In this document: in pieces, positions 33,978 to 43,172 of the stretch | Numbering within the stretch: position 1 is the first letter of the stretch | Layout: every line of letters begins with the position of its first letter | DNA from: Bradyrhizobium sp. Rc3b | GTDB taxonomy: Bacteria; Pseudomonadota; Alphaproteobacteria; Rhizobiales; Xanthobacteraceae | Length of the DNA stretch: 64,000 nucleotides | Assembly (NCBI RefSeq): GCF_900114915.1 | Contig: NZ_FOUS01000003.1 | Coordinates: 186,001-250,000, forward strand | Reading direction: 5' to 3' | The notes under the pieces: generated by a model | What the model was told of the DNA's origin: nothing | Seen by the model: the letters and a program-made list of their open reading frames with translations, nothing else | Databases searched by the model: none | Position numbers and translations under genes: made by a program

Positions 33978-34955
33978 TCACGGCCGCCGCGTCCAGCGCT
34001 CGGCATTGACGGCACCCGGCGGAATCTCGCCCTTGACGATTGCCTCGACCTGCCGAACCGTTTCCAGCGACTGATATTCGATCGCCTGCGGCGTCAGCCC
34101 GCCGACATGCGGCGTCGCGATGACGTTGGGAAGCTTCGCCAGCTCCGGCGTCGGCATCTGGTCGGGCGCGCGGCCGACATCCATCGCCGCGCCGGCGATG
34201 CGATGCTCCAGCAGCGCGCGCGCCAGCGCCGGCTCATCGACGAGATTGCCACGCGAGAGGTTGATGAAGACGGCATGCCTCTGCATGCGGGCCAGCGCCG
34301 CTTCGCCGATCAAATTCTCGGTCTGCTCGTTGGCGATGGCAAGGCAGACGACATAGTCGGAGGCAGCGAGGAGCTCATCGAGACCGACCTGCCGGATCGC
34401 GGCATCGCCGACGGTTGCGAAGGGATCGGTGACCAGCACCTCCATGCGCAGCACCTGTGCGACCTCGGCGAGATAACGGCCGATGCTGCCGTAACCGATA
34501 ATGCCGATTTTGCTGCCCGCGAGCTGGCGGCCCATCCGCGCCTCGACCTTGCGGCCGGCCTGGTAGTCCGCCGTCGCCCGGGATATGCCGCGGGAGAGAT
34601 CGACCATGAAGCCGAGTGCGAGCTCGGCAACGGCCTGCACGAAACCGGGCCCGGCGCGGGTCACGAGCACGCCGACCTCTGAGGCCGCTTCCACATTGAC
34701 GTTGCGGATATCGACGGCACAGCGGACGAAGGCGCGCAGACGCGGCAGCTGCGCAAAGATCTCGCCGCGCCCTTCCGTCATGCGATCGGCGACGATGATG
34801 TCGACGTCTTTCGCCGCGCGCACGAGGCCGGCGGCGTCCAGGGTTTCGTCGCTCTCGTGCAGGATCACCTCGGCGGCCGCGCGTAGGCCGCTCAGGCTGC
34901 GATCGCCATAGTAATTGCGCCGCATCTCCGGTGTGTGCGCGAGCAGAACCTTCAC
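33978..34955 (-). CDS. D-2-hydroxyacid dehydrogenase
   Basis: A 325-residue NAD-dependent enzyme reducing a 2-oxoacid or oxidising a D-2-hydroxyacid. The Rossmann motif IGIIGYGSIGRYLAEVA lies near residue 150. The catalytic Arg region is FINLSRGNLVDEPALARALLE, and the usual His segment reads ATPHVGGLTPQAIEYQ. The start is GTG 34955, with AAGGAG eight bases upstream. It is 12 bases downstream of the TRAP permease gene on the same strand, so it is the third gene of a TRAP operon. The transported substrate is therefore probably a hydroxy- or keto-acid. It converges with the binding-protein gene ending at 33971. Confidence 0.9.
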   Translation of the reverse strand: MKVLLAHTPEMRRNYYGDRSLSGLRAAAEVILHESDETLDAAGLVRAAKDVDIIVADRMTEGRGEIFAQLPRLRAFVRCAVDIRNVNVEAASEVGVLVTRAGPGFVQAVAELALGFMVDLSRGISRATADYQAGRKVEARMGRQLAGSKIGIIGYGSIGRYLAEVAQVLRMEVLVTDPFATVGDAAIRQVGLDELLAASDYVVCLAIANEQTENLIGEAALARMQRHAVFINLSRGNLVDEPALARALLEHRIAGAAMDVGRAPDQMPTPELAKLPNVIATPHVGGLTPQAIEYQSLETVRQVEAIVKGEIPPGAVNAERWTRRP

Positions 34956-34967
34956 GTCAAAACTCCT

Positions 34968-36842
34968 TCAGTAGCCGAATGCCCGCGGCAGCGCGGTGCT
35001 CAGCCACGGCACGAAGGCGATGACGAGCAGGCAAAGGAACAGCAGGCCGAGATAACCCATGATCGGCTTCACCGTCTGCTCGATCGGCACGTTGCCGATC
35101 AGGCAGGCACCGTAAAGCCCGAGCCCGAGCGGCGGCGCGAACAGGCCGATGCCCATGGCGATGACCAGCACGACGCCGAAATGCAGGGGATCGACGCCGA
35201 GCTGCACCGCGACCGGCAGCAGCAGCGGCCCGAAGATGATCAGCGCGGCCGCGCCCTCCAACACCGAGCCCATCACGATCAGCACGGCGATGGCAAGCAG
35301 GATGAACAGCCAGACGCCTGAGGTCTTCGACAATCCGAGCATGAAATCGCCGACCGCATGCGGCACCTGCTGCAAGGTCAGCGTGAACGCGAGCGACTGC
35401 GCGGCAGCGACGATGAACAGCACGAGACCGGCGCGCGTCGCCGCCTGCACGAAACTATGCGCGGCCGATTTGAAGCTGAGCTCGCGGAACACCACGCTGC
35501 CGACCACGAGCGCATAGGCCACGGCGAAGGCCGAGATCTCGGTCGCGGTGGCAAAGCCGCTCTTGAAGCCGAAGAAGATCATGAAGATCAGGCCGAACGA
35601 GGCGATCGCGCCGCTCCAGAGCCCCGACACCGGCATCTGCGGCTCGACGTCCTCGACCTTGTCCGGCCGCTTGCCGAAGATGATGGACACCGCGATCAGA
35701 ACCAGCGCCATCAGCGCCGACGGCAAGAGACCGGCGACGAACAGGCCGCCGATCGACAAATTGGCCACAAAGCCCAGAATGATCAGGTTGATGCAGGGCG
35801 GGATGGTCTCCGCCATCACCGCGGACGCCGCCAGCAGCGCCACCGCGCCGCCGGGGTTCTGCTTCGATCGACGCGCCGCCGGGATCAGCACCGAGCCGAC
35901 CGCGGCGACATCGGCCATCTTCGAGCCCGAGATGCCGGAGAACAGCACCATGGACGCGATCATCACGACGTTCAGTCCGCCGCGCATGCGCCCGACTGCG
36001 CGCTGCAGCAGCTCGATCAGCCGCACCGACATGCCGTTGGCTTCCATGAGGTAGCCGACGAGGATGAAGAACGGGATCGCAAGCAACACGAAATTGTCGA
36101 TCCCGCGCGCCATCTGCTGGGCGAAGATGACGCCGGGCAGCGCGCCCTCGACCCAGATGAAGATGAGCGCAGCGAGCGCCAACGCAAAGCCGATCGGCAA
36201 GCCGCCGAACAGCGTTACGAAGAAGCCGATCAGCATCAAGGTGCCCGCCGACGGCACCGAGGACGGCGACAGGTAATCCCAAGCCAGATAGAGGCCCGTG
36301 ACGATGATGATCGCAACGAGCCCCCTGATGATGTCGGGGAACGGGCGCGCGCAGAGATGGTCGATCGCGAACACCGTCATGAACAGCGCGCCGACGCCCA
36401 TCGGATAGAAGGTCAGCTCCAGCGGCAGGCCGGAGCCGGTGGTCTGGCCTGCGGTCAACGAGCCCAGCTTGATGGCGTTGTAGGCGACGTAGCCGGAGAT
36501 CAGCACGACCAGCAGCGCGCCGGCGGCATCGACCAGCGTGCGCAGGCGCAGCGGCAGGAGATCGCGGAAGAAGGAGACACCGACATTCTCGCCGCGCGCG
36601 AGCGCGCTCGCGGCGCCGAAGAAGGCCGAGCCCACCATCAATCCGCGTGCGACGTCGTCGGACCATTCGACCGGCGCGTTGAAGAAGAAACGCAGCAGCA
36701 CCGAGACGCAGACCACCACGAGATCGGCGGCGAGCAGGATAGCCGCGATCGCATCGCTGAGCCGAAGCAGCAGGGCGATGCTGCCGTGGCGGCCGGCCGA
36801 AACGGGCACGGCGGCCGCCACCACCATCTCAGACCTGGCCAT
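34968..36842 (-). CDS. TRAP transporter permease, fused small and large subunits
   Basis: A 624-residue inner-membrane permease combining DctQ and DctM. Residues about 20-170 form the four-helix small subunit (including VLLRFFFNAPVEWSDDVARGLMVGSAFFGAASALARGENVGV). After a linker (about 185-200) the large subunit carries typical DctM signatures: PFFILVGYLMEANGMSVRLIELLQRAVGRMRGGLNVVMI, SGISGSKMADVAAVGSVLIP and PPLGLGLYGACLIG. It imports an organic acid with a sodium gradient, using the binding protein encoded upstream. Its ATG overlaps the dctP stop by one base (TGATG), showing translational coupling. Upstream frames to 36953 belong to the dctP coding region. Confidence 0.93.
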   Translation of the reverse strand: MARSEMVVAAAVPVSAGRHGSIALLLRLSDAIAAILLAADLVVVCVSVLLRFFFNAPVEWSDDVARGLMVGSAFFGAASALARGENVGVSFFRDLLPLRLRTLVDAAGALLVVLISGYVAYNAIKLGSLTAGQTTGSGLPLELTFYPMGVGALFMTVFAIDHLCARPFPDIIRGLVAIIIVTGLYLAWDYLSPSSVPSAGTLMLIGFFVTLFGGLPIGFALALAALIFIWVEGALPGVIFAQQMARGIDNFVLLAIPFFILVGYLMEANGMSVRLIELLQRAVGRMRGGLNVVMIASMVLFSGISGSKMADVAAVGSVLIPAARRSKQNPGGAVALLAASAVMAETIPPCINLIILGFVANLSIGGLFVAGLLPSALMALVLIAVSIIFGKRPDKVEDVEPQMPVSGLWSGAIASFGLIFMIFFGFKSGFATATEISAFAVAYALVVGSVVFRELSFKSAAHSFVQAATRAGLVLFIVAAAQSLAFTLTLQQVPHAVGDFMLGLSKTSGVWLFILLAIAVLIVMGSVLEGAAALIIFGPLLLPVAVQLGVDPLHFGVVLVIAMGIGLFAPPLGLGLYGACLIGNVPIEQTVKPIMGYLGLLFLCLLVIAFVPWLSTALPRAFGY

Positions 36843-37873
36843 CAGGCTTGCGTCGCGCGGATGATGTCGATGACGGCCTTGGACTCCGGACGGGCCTTGA
36901 TGAAGTTCTCGATCTGCGGCGCGACGCGCTTCTTGAAGGCCTCGCGGTCGCATTCGGCCGCGGTCACGCCCTTCTCGGTCAAGGCGGCCAGCGCCTCCTT
37001 CTCGACTGCAAGCCCATGCGCACGCGTGTCGGCCGCGGCCTTCTTCGCGGCGTCGAGAAAGCCCTCGCGCAGCTTCGGGTCCATGCGGTTGTAGGTCATG
37101 TCGCTGAAGTAGATCGCAAGCGGCGAGAAATTATGCTGCGTCAGGGCGTAGAATTTGGCCGTCTCGAAGAACTTGCTGGCCAGGATCGTCGGCGGATCGT
37201 GCTCCAGGCCGTCAAGCACGCCGGCCTGCAAGGCCGTGTAGATCTCGCCGAAGGCCAGCGGCGTCGCGGCGGCGCCCATCAGCCGCAGGCATTCCGTGAT
37301 GACGGGGTTCGGCAGCGTCCTGATCTTGAGGCCGGCGAGATCTTCCGGCGTTTTCACCGGCTTCTTCGCCAATACGCTGCGCGAGCCGAAATTATAGGCC
37401 CAGGCGATGATGCGGATGTTGCCGCCCTTGAGCAGGGCGTCCTCGATCGGCTTGGCGGCGCCGGCATCGAACGCCTTGGTCTGCTGCGGGAAGCTGGAGA
37501 ACAGAAAGCCGAGATCGTAGGTGCCGACCAGCGGCACCAGATTGGCCGAGATCGAGGAGCCTGACACCATGAGATCGATGACGCCGAGCTTCACCGAGTT
37601 GATGACGTCGATCTCCTGGCCGAGCTGGTTGTCGGGGAAGAAGGCGACCTCGATTTGCTCGCCGAGCCCGTTGCCCTTCAAATTTTTGACGAGGTTGTCG
37701 TAGTAGACGCGACCGTTGGCGAATTTGGGATCGTTCGGCAGAGAGGAGGAGCATTTCAGCTTGAGCGTCGCGGCTTCGGCGCGGCCGATGATGGCGGGGG
37801 AGAGCACGAGGCCGGCGGTGACCGCCGCGGATGACTTGATGAACGCGCGACGATTCACGGGCACGATGGTCAT
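36842..37873 (-). CDS. TRAP transporter substrate-binding protein (DctP)
   Basis: A 343-residue periplasmic receptor for the TRAP permease downstream. The N-terminus NRRAFIKSSAAVTAGLVLSPAIIGRAEA is a twin-arginine-type signal (RRxFIK). The mature domain has the DctP fold, including PEDLAGLKIRTLPNPVITECLRLMGAAATPLAFGEIYTALQAGVLDGLEHDPPTI. That stretch contains the conserved Arg that pairs with a substrate carboxylate (KIR) and the ALQxGxxDG segment. It is the first gene of the operon dctP-dctQM-hydroxyacid dehydrogenase. The coupled downstream enzyme suggests a 2-hydroxy or 2-oxo acid ligand. ATG 37873 starts the signal peptide. Confidence 0.93.
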   Translation of the reverse strand: MTIVPVNRRAFIKSSAAVTAGLVLSPAIIGRAEAATLKLKCSSSLPNDPKFANGRVYYDNLVKNLKGNGLGEQIEVAFFPDNQLGQEIDVINSVKLGVIDLMVSGSSISANLVPLVGTYDLGFLFSSFPQQTKAFDAGAAKPIEDALLKGGNIRIIAWAYNFGSRSVLAKKPVKTPEDLAGLKIRTLPNPVITECLRLMGAAATPLAFGEIYTALQAGVLDGLEHDPPTILASKFFETAKFYALTQHNFSPLAIYFSDMTYNRMDPKLREGFLDAAKKAAADTRAHGLAVEKEALAALTEKGVTAAECDREAFKKRVAPQIENFIKARPESKAVIDIIRATQA

Positions 37874-38298
37874 GGTGCGGTCTCTCCCACATTATTTTTG
37901 TTCGCCGCGGTCGTTGCCGTGGCCTGTTGCGCGGACTTTATGGCCAAAGCGACGGCGCAGGCAAGCGGGCGGCCGGCCACCGCAGAGCGTGCGCGAAGTG
38001 CGTTGGGAAGTCCGTGAGCGCTCCGAAACGGCTACGATTCCCGGGGATTTTGCGATAGTGATCGGCCTACGGCCATATCCGCGCAATGGGCCCCGTCGCG
38101 TCGAGCCTGCATCAATCCAATTGGAGCATGGATCAATGCGTGATTCACATGGATGGGGCTAGACCGATGCATCGCGCATGGGCCGGCGCCTGCCCCATTT
38201 TGCCGCAGCGCGCAGCGTGATCCAGCGCACAGACGGCGTCATGGCGCAGACGTAGAAAAGGTGCCATCATCGCAAATATTGCCGATGGAGGTGACACC
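37874..38298. other. Divergent intergenic region, no gene seen
   Basis: The 425 bases between dctP and the caspase-like gene carry promoters for both directions by position. I see no coding frame with family features, no strong palindrome and no repeat of the kinds found elsewhere in the window. Confidence 0.5.
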
Positions 38299-39771
38299 AT
38301 GCGCCGTCCAGTCCTTTCCAATTTGCTTCTTGCTTCCGGTTTTCTCGCCCTCGCCCAGTTGATGACGCCGACGGACGCTGCAGCCGAAGCGCGGCTCGCG
38401 CTGGTGATCGGACAATCCGCCTATCGCACCGTGCCCGAGCTGCCCAACGCCGCCAACGACGCCAAGGGCATGACGGAGTTGCTCGGCAATGCCGGCTTCA
38501 CCGTCACCACGGCGGCCAACCTGGCGCAGAACGAGATGCGCGCGGCAATCTCGGATTTCGCCGGCAAGGTCAGCGCCAGCGGCGCCGACACGGTGGCACT
38601 GGTGTTCTATGCCGGCCATGGCCTGCAGATCGACGGCGAGAACTACCTGGTGCCTGTCGATCTCGATCCCAAGCGCGAGGCCGACATTCCGCTCCAGGGC
38701 GTGCGGCTGAACGACATGCTCAACACGCTCGGTGCGCTGCCGACGCGGGCGCGCATCTTCATGCTCGATGCCTGCCGCAACAATCCGTTCCCGGCGCTCA
38801 GCGGCGCCGGCCACGGCCTTGCGATCGTCGACACCAAGGCCGGCGCGCCGGGCTCCTTCATCTCCTATTCGACCTCCCCCGGCGCCGAAGCCGAGGACGG
38901 CAGCGGCATCGACAGCCCTTACACCACGGCCGCGCTGACCATCGCCAAGCAGCCCAATCTGCCGATCGAGGAAGTGTTCAAGCGCATCCGCGTCGCCGTT
39001 GCGCAATCGACCGACGGCCGACAGATCCCCTGGGAAAGCTCCTCGCTGACGACCGACTTCAAGTTCTTCGGCGAGAGCAGCGGCAGCACACCCGCTCTTC
39101 CGGGCGCGAACGCGATGGCGCTCGCCGGGGGCACGCGCAGCCTCGAGGACTGGCGCAAGGAATTGCGGGGCAAGCCTGCGATGGTCGCGTATGAGCTCGT
39201 GATCACCGAGGACACGGTGGAGGCCTATCAGGCCTATATCGAGCTGTACGCGCAGGACACCCGCACGCCGCGCGTGCGCACGGTGCTGGAACGGCGGCGC
39301 CAGATGCTGGCCTGGGAGCGCGCAACCGCGATCAACACCCGCGCTTCGTTCGAGGCTTACCTGGCCAATTGGGACAATAGCGACCTCGCCGCGACTGCGC
39401 GCCGGCTGCTGCTCCGCGTCCAGAACCGCAATTATGGCGTCCCCGTCGCCGCCGCAGCGATCCCGGTCGCCGTCGCGATGGGCCCGACCTGCCCGTGCTC
39501 GACGCCAACGACACCGGCAACGCCGGTCACTCCGAGCGTCGCGCCCGTGATCAAGAAGCGCGTCGACGACACCCCGCCCAAGCGCAAGGTGGTCGAGACG
39601 CCGCCGAAGCGCCGCCCGCCGCCCGAGGAAGTGGTCTACGAACGCGCGCCGCCCCCCGGCCCACCGCCCGGCGCCGTGATGCAGGGTATCGGCATCGGAA
39701 TCGGGATCGGCATGGGAATGGGCGGCCGCGGCGGCGGCGACCATTATCGCGGCGACTACCGCAGATACTGA
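38299..39771 (+). CDS. Exported caspase-like (peptidase C14) protein
   Basis: A 490-residue protein with a signal peptide (about 1-29, LSNLLLASGFLALAQLMTPTDAAAEA). Its caspase-hemoglobinase domain spans about 30-255. The catalytic dyad is visible: His in FYAGHG and Cys in FMLDACRNNPF. RLALVIGQSAYRTVPELPNAANDAKGM is the usual opening of bacterial metacaspase-like proteins. After a helical region (about 285-375) the C-terminus becomes Pro/Lys-rich (DDTPPKRKVVETPPKRRPPP) and ends in a Gly-Ile/Gly-Met run (IGIGIGIGMGMGGRGGG). Such proteins cleave after basic residues in known cases; the target here is unknown. It is monocistronic. Confidence 0.9.
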   Translation: MRRPVLSNLLLASGFLALAQLMTPTDAAAEARLALVIGQSAYRTVPELPNAANDAKGMTELLGNAGFTVTTAANLAQNEMRAAISDFAGKVSASGADTVALVFYAGHGLQIDGENYLVPVDLDPKREADIPLQGVRLNDMLNTLGALPTRARIFMLDACRNNPFPALSGAGHGLAIVDTKAGAPGSFISYSTSPGAEAEDGSGIDSPYTTAALTIAKQPNLPIEEVFKRIRVAVAQSTDGRQIPWESSSLTTDFKFFGESSGSTPALPGANAMALAGGTRSLEDWRKELRGKPAMVAYELVITEDTVEAYQAYIELYAQDTRTPRVRTVLERRRQMLAWERATAINTRASFEAYLANWDNSDLAATARRLLLRVQNRNYGVPVAAAAIPVAVAMGPTCPCSTPTTPATPVTPSVAPVIKKRVDDTPPKRKVVETPPKRRPPPEEVVYERAPPPGPPPGAVMQGIGIGIGIGMGMGGRGGGDHYRGDYRRY

Positions 39772-39823
39772 GACTGTCCAGCATTGACATAGATCCGGCT
39801 CGCGCCCGACGCGCGAGCCGGAT

Positions 39824-40195
39824 CTACTGCGCCAGCGCCGGATAGTCGTGCTGGACGGCCTCCCGGATCCAGCCGGCCTGGATCGCGCGAAACAGGATCT
39901 GCGCCGTCTTCATATCATTTGCCTTCACGCAGAGGTCGACGATGCGGCGGACCGCATCGTCACGCATCAGATCGTCCGCGATCTTCATCGCAATCTCCAT
40001 CGCGACGCGGGCTGCACGTTCAAAGCGCTCACGTTCGCGCTTATCAGCCGGTGCGGAGCCTCCGACAGCCTCCGCGCCCGCTCTCGCAGCCTCGCAGATG
40101 TTACGAATGCGCTCCGCCGCGTCGATATCGCCGATCGGTCCCTGGATCGGCTCATCCCAGATGTCGGCCGGCTGCCGCCTTGCGAACCACTTCAT
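39824..40195 (-). CDS. Hypothetical helical protein
   Basis: A 123-residue soluble protein starting MKWFARRQPADIWDEPIQGPIGD. It is strongly helical and charged (AERIRNICEAARAGAEAVGG, RERERFERAARVAMEIAMKIADDLMRDDAVRRIVDLCVKANDMKTAQILFRAIQ) and has two cysteines. There is no signal peptide or recognised domain. An in-frame GTG at 40204 is an alternative start. It lies 35 bases downstream of the LTXXQ gene on the same strand, so the two may be cotranscribed. Function unknown. Confidence 0.65.
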   Translation of the reverse strand: MKWFARRQPADIWDEPIQGPIGDIDAAERIRNICEAARAGAEAVGGSAPADKRERERFERAARVAMEIAMKIADDLMRDDAVRRIVDLCVKANDMKTAQILFRAIQAGWIREAVQHDYPALAQ

Positions 40196-40230
40196 TGCCC
40201 CCACCCGTGGCCTTTATTGGCTTGCACCGT

Positions 40231-41529
40231 TCAGGACGTGCGGCGCGGCCCGATCGCCTCGAACTGCGCCTTCTGCTCGTCGTTGAGCGTGGCATAGAAA
40301 TCATCGAGCGCCGCGCGCACCGACTTGATCCCGTCCAGCATCGCATCGAGCCGTTTGCGGATTGTGGCCATGCGGGCCGGCGGAGTCATCACGTCATTGG
40401 GCTCGCAGCCCGCCTTGAGCGATGCGCTGACCTTTGCGCTGGTATCCTGGAGCACCTGCAGCGCCGCGCGCTGGGTGTCGCTCGGACGAAGCCTCTCATC
40501 GATCGCAGCAGCAGGCCAATCGAACGCGGCGGCCACATTGCAAGCCTGCACCGACGATTCCCTCGCATTGTTCGATGCCGTCGCACGACGCTGATCCTCG
40601 GCGAGCGCATTGAAGCGCGCCTTCTGCTCGTCGTTCAGCGAGCCATAGAACTGGTCGAGCGCGGGCTGGACCAGCTCGACAGCCTTCTGCATCGCCTCGA
40701 TGCGCTGCTGCATCGCTGCGAGCCGGCCTGGCGCCGTCGCTGCGGCCTGCGTCGGACAGGATGTGCGGATCAGCGCTGCGGCGTCGATCGAGGCATTGCC
40801 GAGCGCATCGAGAGCTGTGCCCTGCGCATCCGTCGGCTGCACCGCGGATGCGATCTGATCGATCGGTAGTCCGGCGATGGCACGGCGGTCACTGCCGCAG
40901 AGCTGATCGAGCGGTGCGCTACGCGCCCGTCGTCGTCCCTGCGATTGCTGCGGCAGATAGGCCGACAGGCGATCATAGCCATAGGGGCCGAAAATGCCGG
41001 CATAGATGTCCGGGTATCCGTAACCCCAGAAGCCGAGCCCGTCGCCCCAGATCGTGTAGTCGTAGAGATCGTTATAGGCGAACGGCCAGAACAGCGGCCC
41101 GACCCAGCCATAGCCGCCGCCCGCATGCTGCCACCATCCGCTGCTTGCGCCGCTCCAGCCGGCCAATGCGGCCGCTGCCGCGAGCTGTGCACGCGCTGCC
41201 GGATTGCTGATCAGCCGGCCATTCCGGAATGCGCTGGTGTTCAGGGCATTGCGGAAGCTCGCGGGGCGGATCGCCGCGTTGCGGATCTGACCGAAGTTGG
41301 GCCCGCCGCGTCGGACACCGGACGTGAACCGCATGCCGCGATGATGCCCGCCGGCATGCCCATGTCCACCGCCGTGGCCACGGAAATGTCCGCCGCCGTG
41401 ATGGCCACCGCCGTGCCCGCCTCCATGGCCACCGCCATGTCCGCCCCCATGGCCGCCCTTGGCCAGAGCCGCGCCCGCCAGCATGCAGGCAAGCGCCATC
41501 GCGGCAATTCCAATGACCGGTCGCACCAT
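40231..41529 (-). CDS. Exported His/Gly-rich protein with two LTXXQ-type domains
   Basis: A 432-residue envelope protein. The signal peptide is about 1-23 (PVIGIAAMALACMLAGAALA). Residues 24-65 are a run of HGGG repeats, a probable divalent-metal binding tail. A Trp/Tyr/Gly-rich middle (about 120-190) precedes two helical LTXXQ/Spy-like repeats. Each ends with the same phrase, LNDEQKARFNAL in the first and LNDEQKAQFEAI in the second. LTXXQ proteins such as Spy and CpxP act as periplasmic chaperones or stress sensors. ATG 41529 is preceded by GGGAGGG. The longer frame reaching 42159 is not real: it runs into the neighbouring oxidase gene. Confidence 0.88.
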   Translation of the reverse strand: MVRPVIGIAAMALACMLAGAALAKGGHGGGHGGGHGGGHGGGHHGGGHFRGHGGGHGHAGGHHRGMRFTSGVRRGGPNFGQIRNAAIRPASFRNALNTSAFRNGRLISNPAARAQLAAAAALAGWSGASSGWWQHAGGGYGWVGPLFWPFAYNDLYDYTIWGDGLGFWGYGYPDIYAGIFGPYGYDRLSAYLPQQSQGRRRARSAPLDQLCGSDRRAIAGLPIDQIASAVQPTDAQGTALDALGNASIDAAALIRTSCPTQAAATAPGRLAAMQQRIEAMQKAVELVQPALDQFYGSLNDEQKARFNALAEDQRRATASNNARESSVQACNVAAAFDWPAAAIDERLRPSDTQRAALQVLQDTSAKVSASLKAGCEPNDVMTPPARMATIRKRLDAMLDGIKSVRAALDDFYATLNDEQKAQFEAIGPRRTS

Positions 41530-41663
41530 CGCACCCTCCCGCAGAGCCGCGCCATTGAGGCATCGGAACTTGGCGGGAATTGGAACCGACAGGATTGCCG
41601 AAAGTTCCCGCCCCCGACCGGTGGACGGCATCGGCCTTGCGGCGGCTTTGTTGTGCCGAAGGC

Positions 41664-43094
41664 CTACGCCTCCGGCACAATCTTGCCGGGATTGAAGATG
41701 TTGAGCGGATCGAGCGCCTTCTTCAGCGCCCGCATCGCATCGAGCGCCTCGGGGCCGAGCTCGGCCTGGAGGTATTTCTGCTTGCCCTGGCCGATGCCGT
41801 GCTCGCCGGTGCAGGTGCCGTCCATCGCCTGCGCGCGCTCGACCAGGCGATGCATGAACTCTTCGCCGCGCGCCATCTCGGCCGCGTCCTTGGTGTCGCA
41901 GACCAGCGAGCAATGGAAATTGCCGTCGCCGACATGGCCGACGATCGGCGACAGCAGGTTGAGCCGCTTGAGATCTTCCTCGGTCTCGCTGACGCAATCG
42001 GCGAGCCGCGAGATCGGCACGCAGACGTCGGTCGCGACCACGCCGATGCTGTCGCCGGGCCGCAGCGCCTTCACGGACCAATAGGCATCGTGCCGCGCCT
42101 GCCACAGTTTCGTGCGGTCCTCCGGCTTGGTGGTCCAGGAGAATTCGCCGCCGCCGCAATCCCTGGCGATCTCGCCGAACGCCTTGGACTGCTCGGCAAC
42201 CTCGATCTCGCTGCCGTGGAATTCCATCAGCAGCAGCGGCGTCTCCGGCAGCGTCAGCTTCGAATAGGCGTTGCAGGCCTGCACCTGCGCGGCGTTGAGC
42301 AGCTCGATGCGCGCCACGGGGATGCCGGTCTGGATCGCCAGGATGACGGCCTGACAGGCCCCGTGCACGGTCTCGAACGACACCGCACCGGCTGCGATCG
42401 TCTCGGGGATGCCGCGCAGGCGGATGGTCAATTCCGAGATGATGCCGAGCGTGCCTTCGGCGCCGACGAACAGATGGGTGAGGTCGTAGCCGGCGGACGA
42501 TTTCTTGGCGCGCGTGCCCGTGGTGATGATCTCGCCATCGCCGCGCACCACCTTCAGGGCCAGTACGCTCTCGCGGATGGTGCCGTAGCGCACCGCATTG
42601 GTGCCGGAGGCGCGGGTCGAAGCCATGCCGCCGAGCGAGGCGTCCGCGCCGGGATCGATCGGGAAGAACAGGCCCTGGTCGCGCAGATGCTCGTTGAGCG
42701 CCTTGCGGGTGACGCCGGGCTGGATCACGCAGTCGAGGTCCTCGGCATGGACCGCCAGCACCTTGTTCATGTCGCGCAGGTCGATCGAGATACCGCCGGC
42801 CGGCGCGTTGACCTGGCCCTCGAGCGAGGTACCGGTGCCGAAAGGAATGACCGGGACGCGGTTCTTGGCGCAGATCCGCACCACGTCCTGGATGTCGGCG
42901 GTCTCCTGCGCCATCACCACGCCATCCGGCGGCTGGTTGGGAATCCAGGTGGTGGTATGGCCATGTTGCTCGCGCACGGCCTGCGAGGTGATGAGACGGT
43001 TGCCGAAGCGTGCGGCAAGCTGCTCCAGCGCGCTCGCGAGGGCTTTCGGCTCCGGCCGCGGCGGATTATTGGTGATGGTGGTACCCACGGACAT
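41664..43094 (-). CDS. FAD-linked oxidase, D-lactate dehydrogenase/GlcD type
   Basis: A 476-residue flavoprotein that oxidises D-lactate, glycolate or another D-2-hydroxyacid. The FAD-binding PCMH domain spans about 40-220 (PVIPFGTGTSLEGQ, PGADASLGGMASTRASGTNAVRYG, GYDLTHLFVGAEGTLGIISE). The C-terminal FAD-oxidase domain has metal-ligand His residues in SPIVGHVGDGNFHCSL and the terminal EHGIGQGKQKYL and NPGKIVPEA. It is a single-chain enzyme with no GlcE/GlcF partners nearby. ATG 43094 is chosen; a frame to 43139 extends into the promoter. The oxidised 2-hydroxyacid theme echoes the TRAP operon 5 kb away. Confidence 0.92.
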   Translation of the reverse strand: MSVGTTITNNPPRPEPKALASALEQLAARFGNRLITSQAVREQHGHTTTWIPNQPPDGVVMAQETADIQDVVRICAKNRVPVIPFGTGTSLEGQVNAPAGGISIDLRDMNKVLAVHAEDLDCVIQPGVTRKALNEHLRDQGLFFPIDPGADASLGGMASTRASGTNAVRYGTIRESVLALKVVRGDGEIITTGTRAKKSSAGYDLTHLFVGAEGTLGIISELTIRLRGIPETIAAGAVSFETVHGACQAVILAIQTGIPVARIELLNAAQVQACNAYSKLTLPETPLLLMEFHGSEIEVAEQSKAFGEIARDCGGGEFSWTTKPEDRTKLWQARHDAYWSVKALRPGDSIGVVATDVCVPISRLADCVSETEEDLKRLNLLSPIVGHVGDGNFHCSLVCDTKDAAEMARGEEFMHRLVERAQAMDGTCTGEHGIGQGKQKYLQAELGPEALDAMRALKKALDPLNIFNPGKIVPEA

Positions 43095-43172
43095 TCCTCC
43101 CGACAGAAGAACCGTGGCAAAGGATATAAAACCGGTCAAGTCAAGCGACCGGACGCATAGCTGGAAGGAAAC

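Noticed and set aside
41340..41460. CRISPR-like short repeats
   Set aside because: These are codon repeats for HGGG in the LTXXQ protein. There are no spacers of constant length and no cas genes.
40231..42159. 642-residue version of the LTXXQ protein extending to 42159
   Set aside because: The upstream 210 codons are antisense or out-of-frame sequence of the GlcD-type gene. A signal peptide and ribosome site support ATG 41529.
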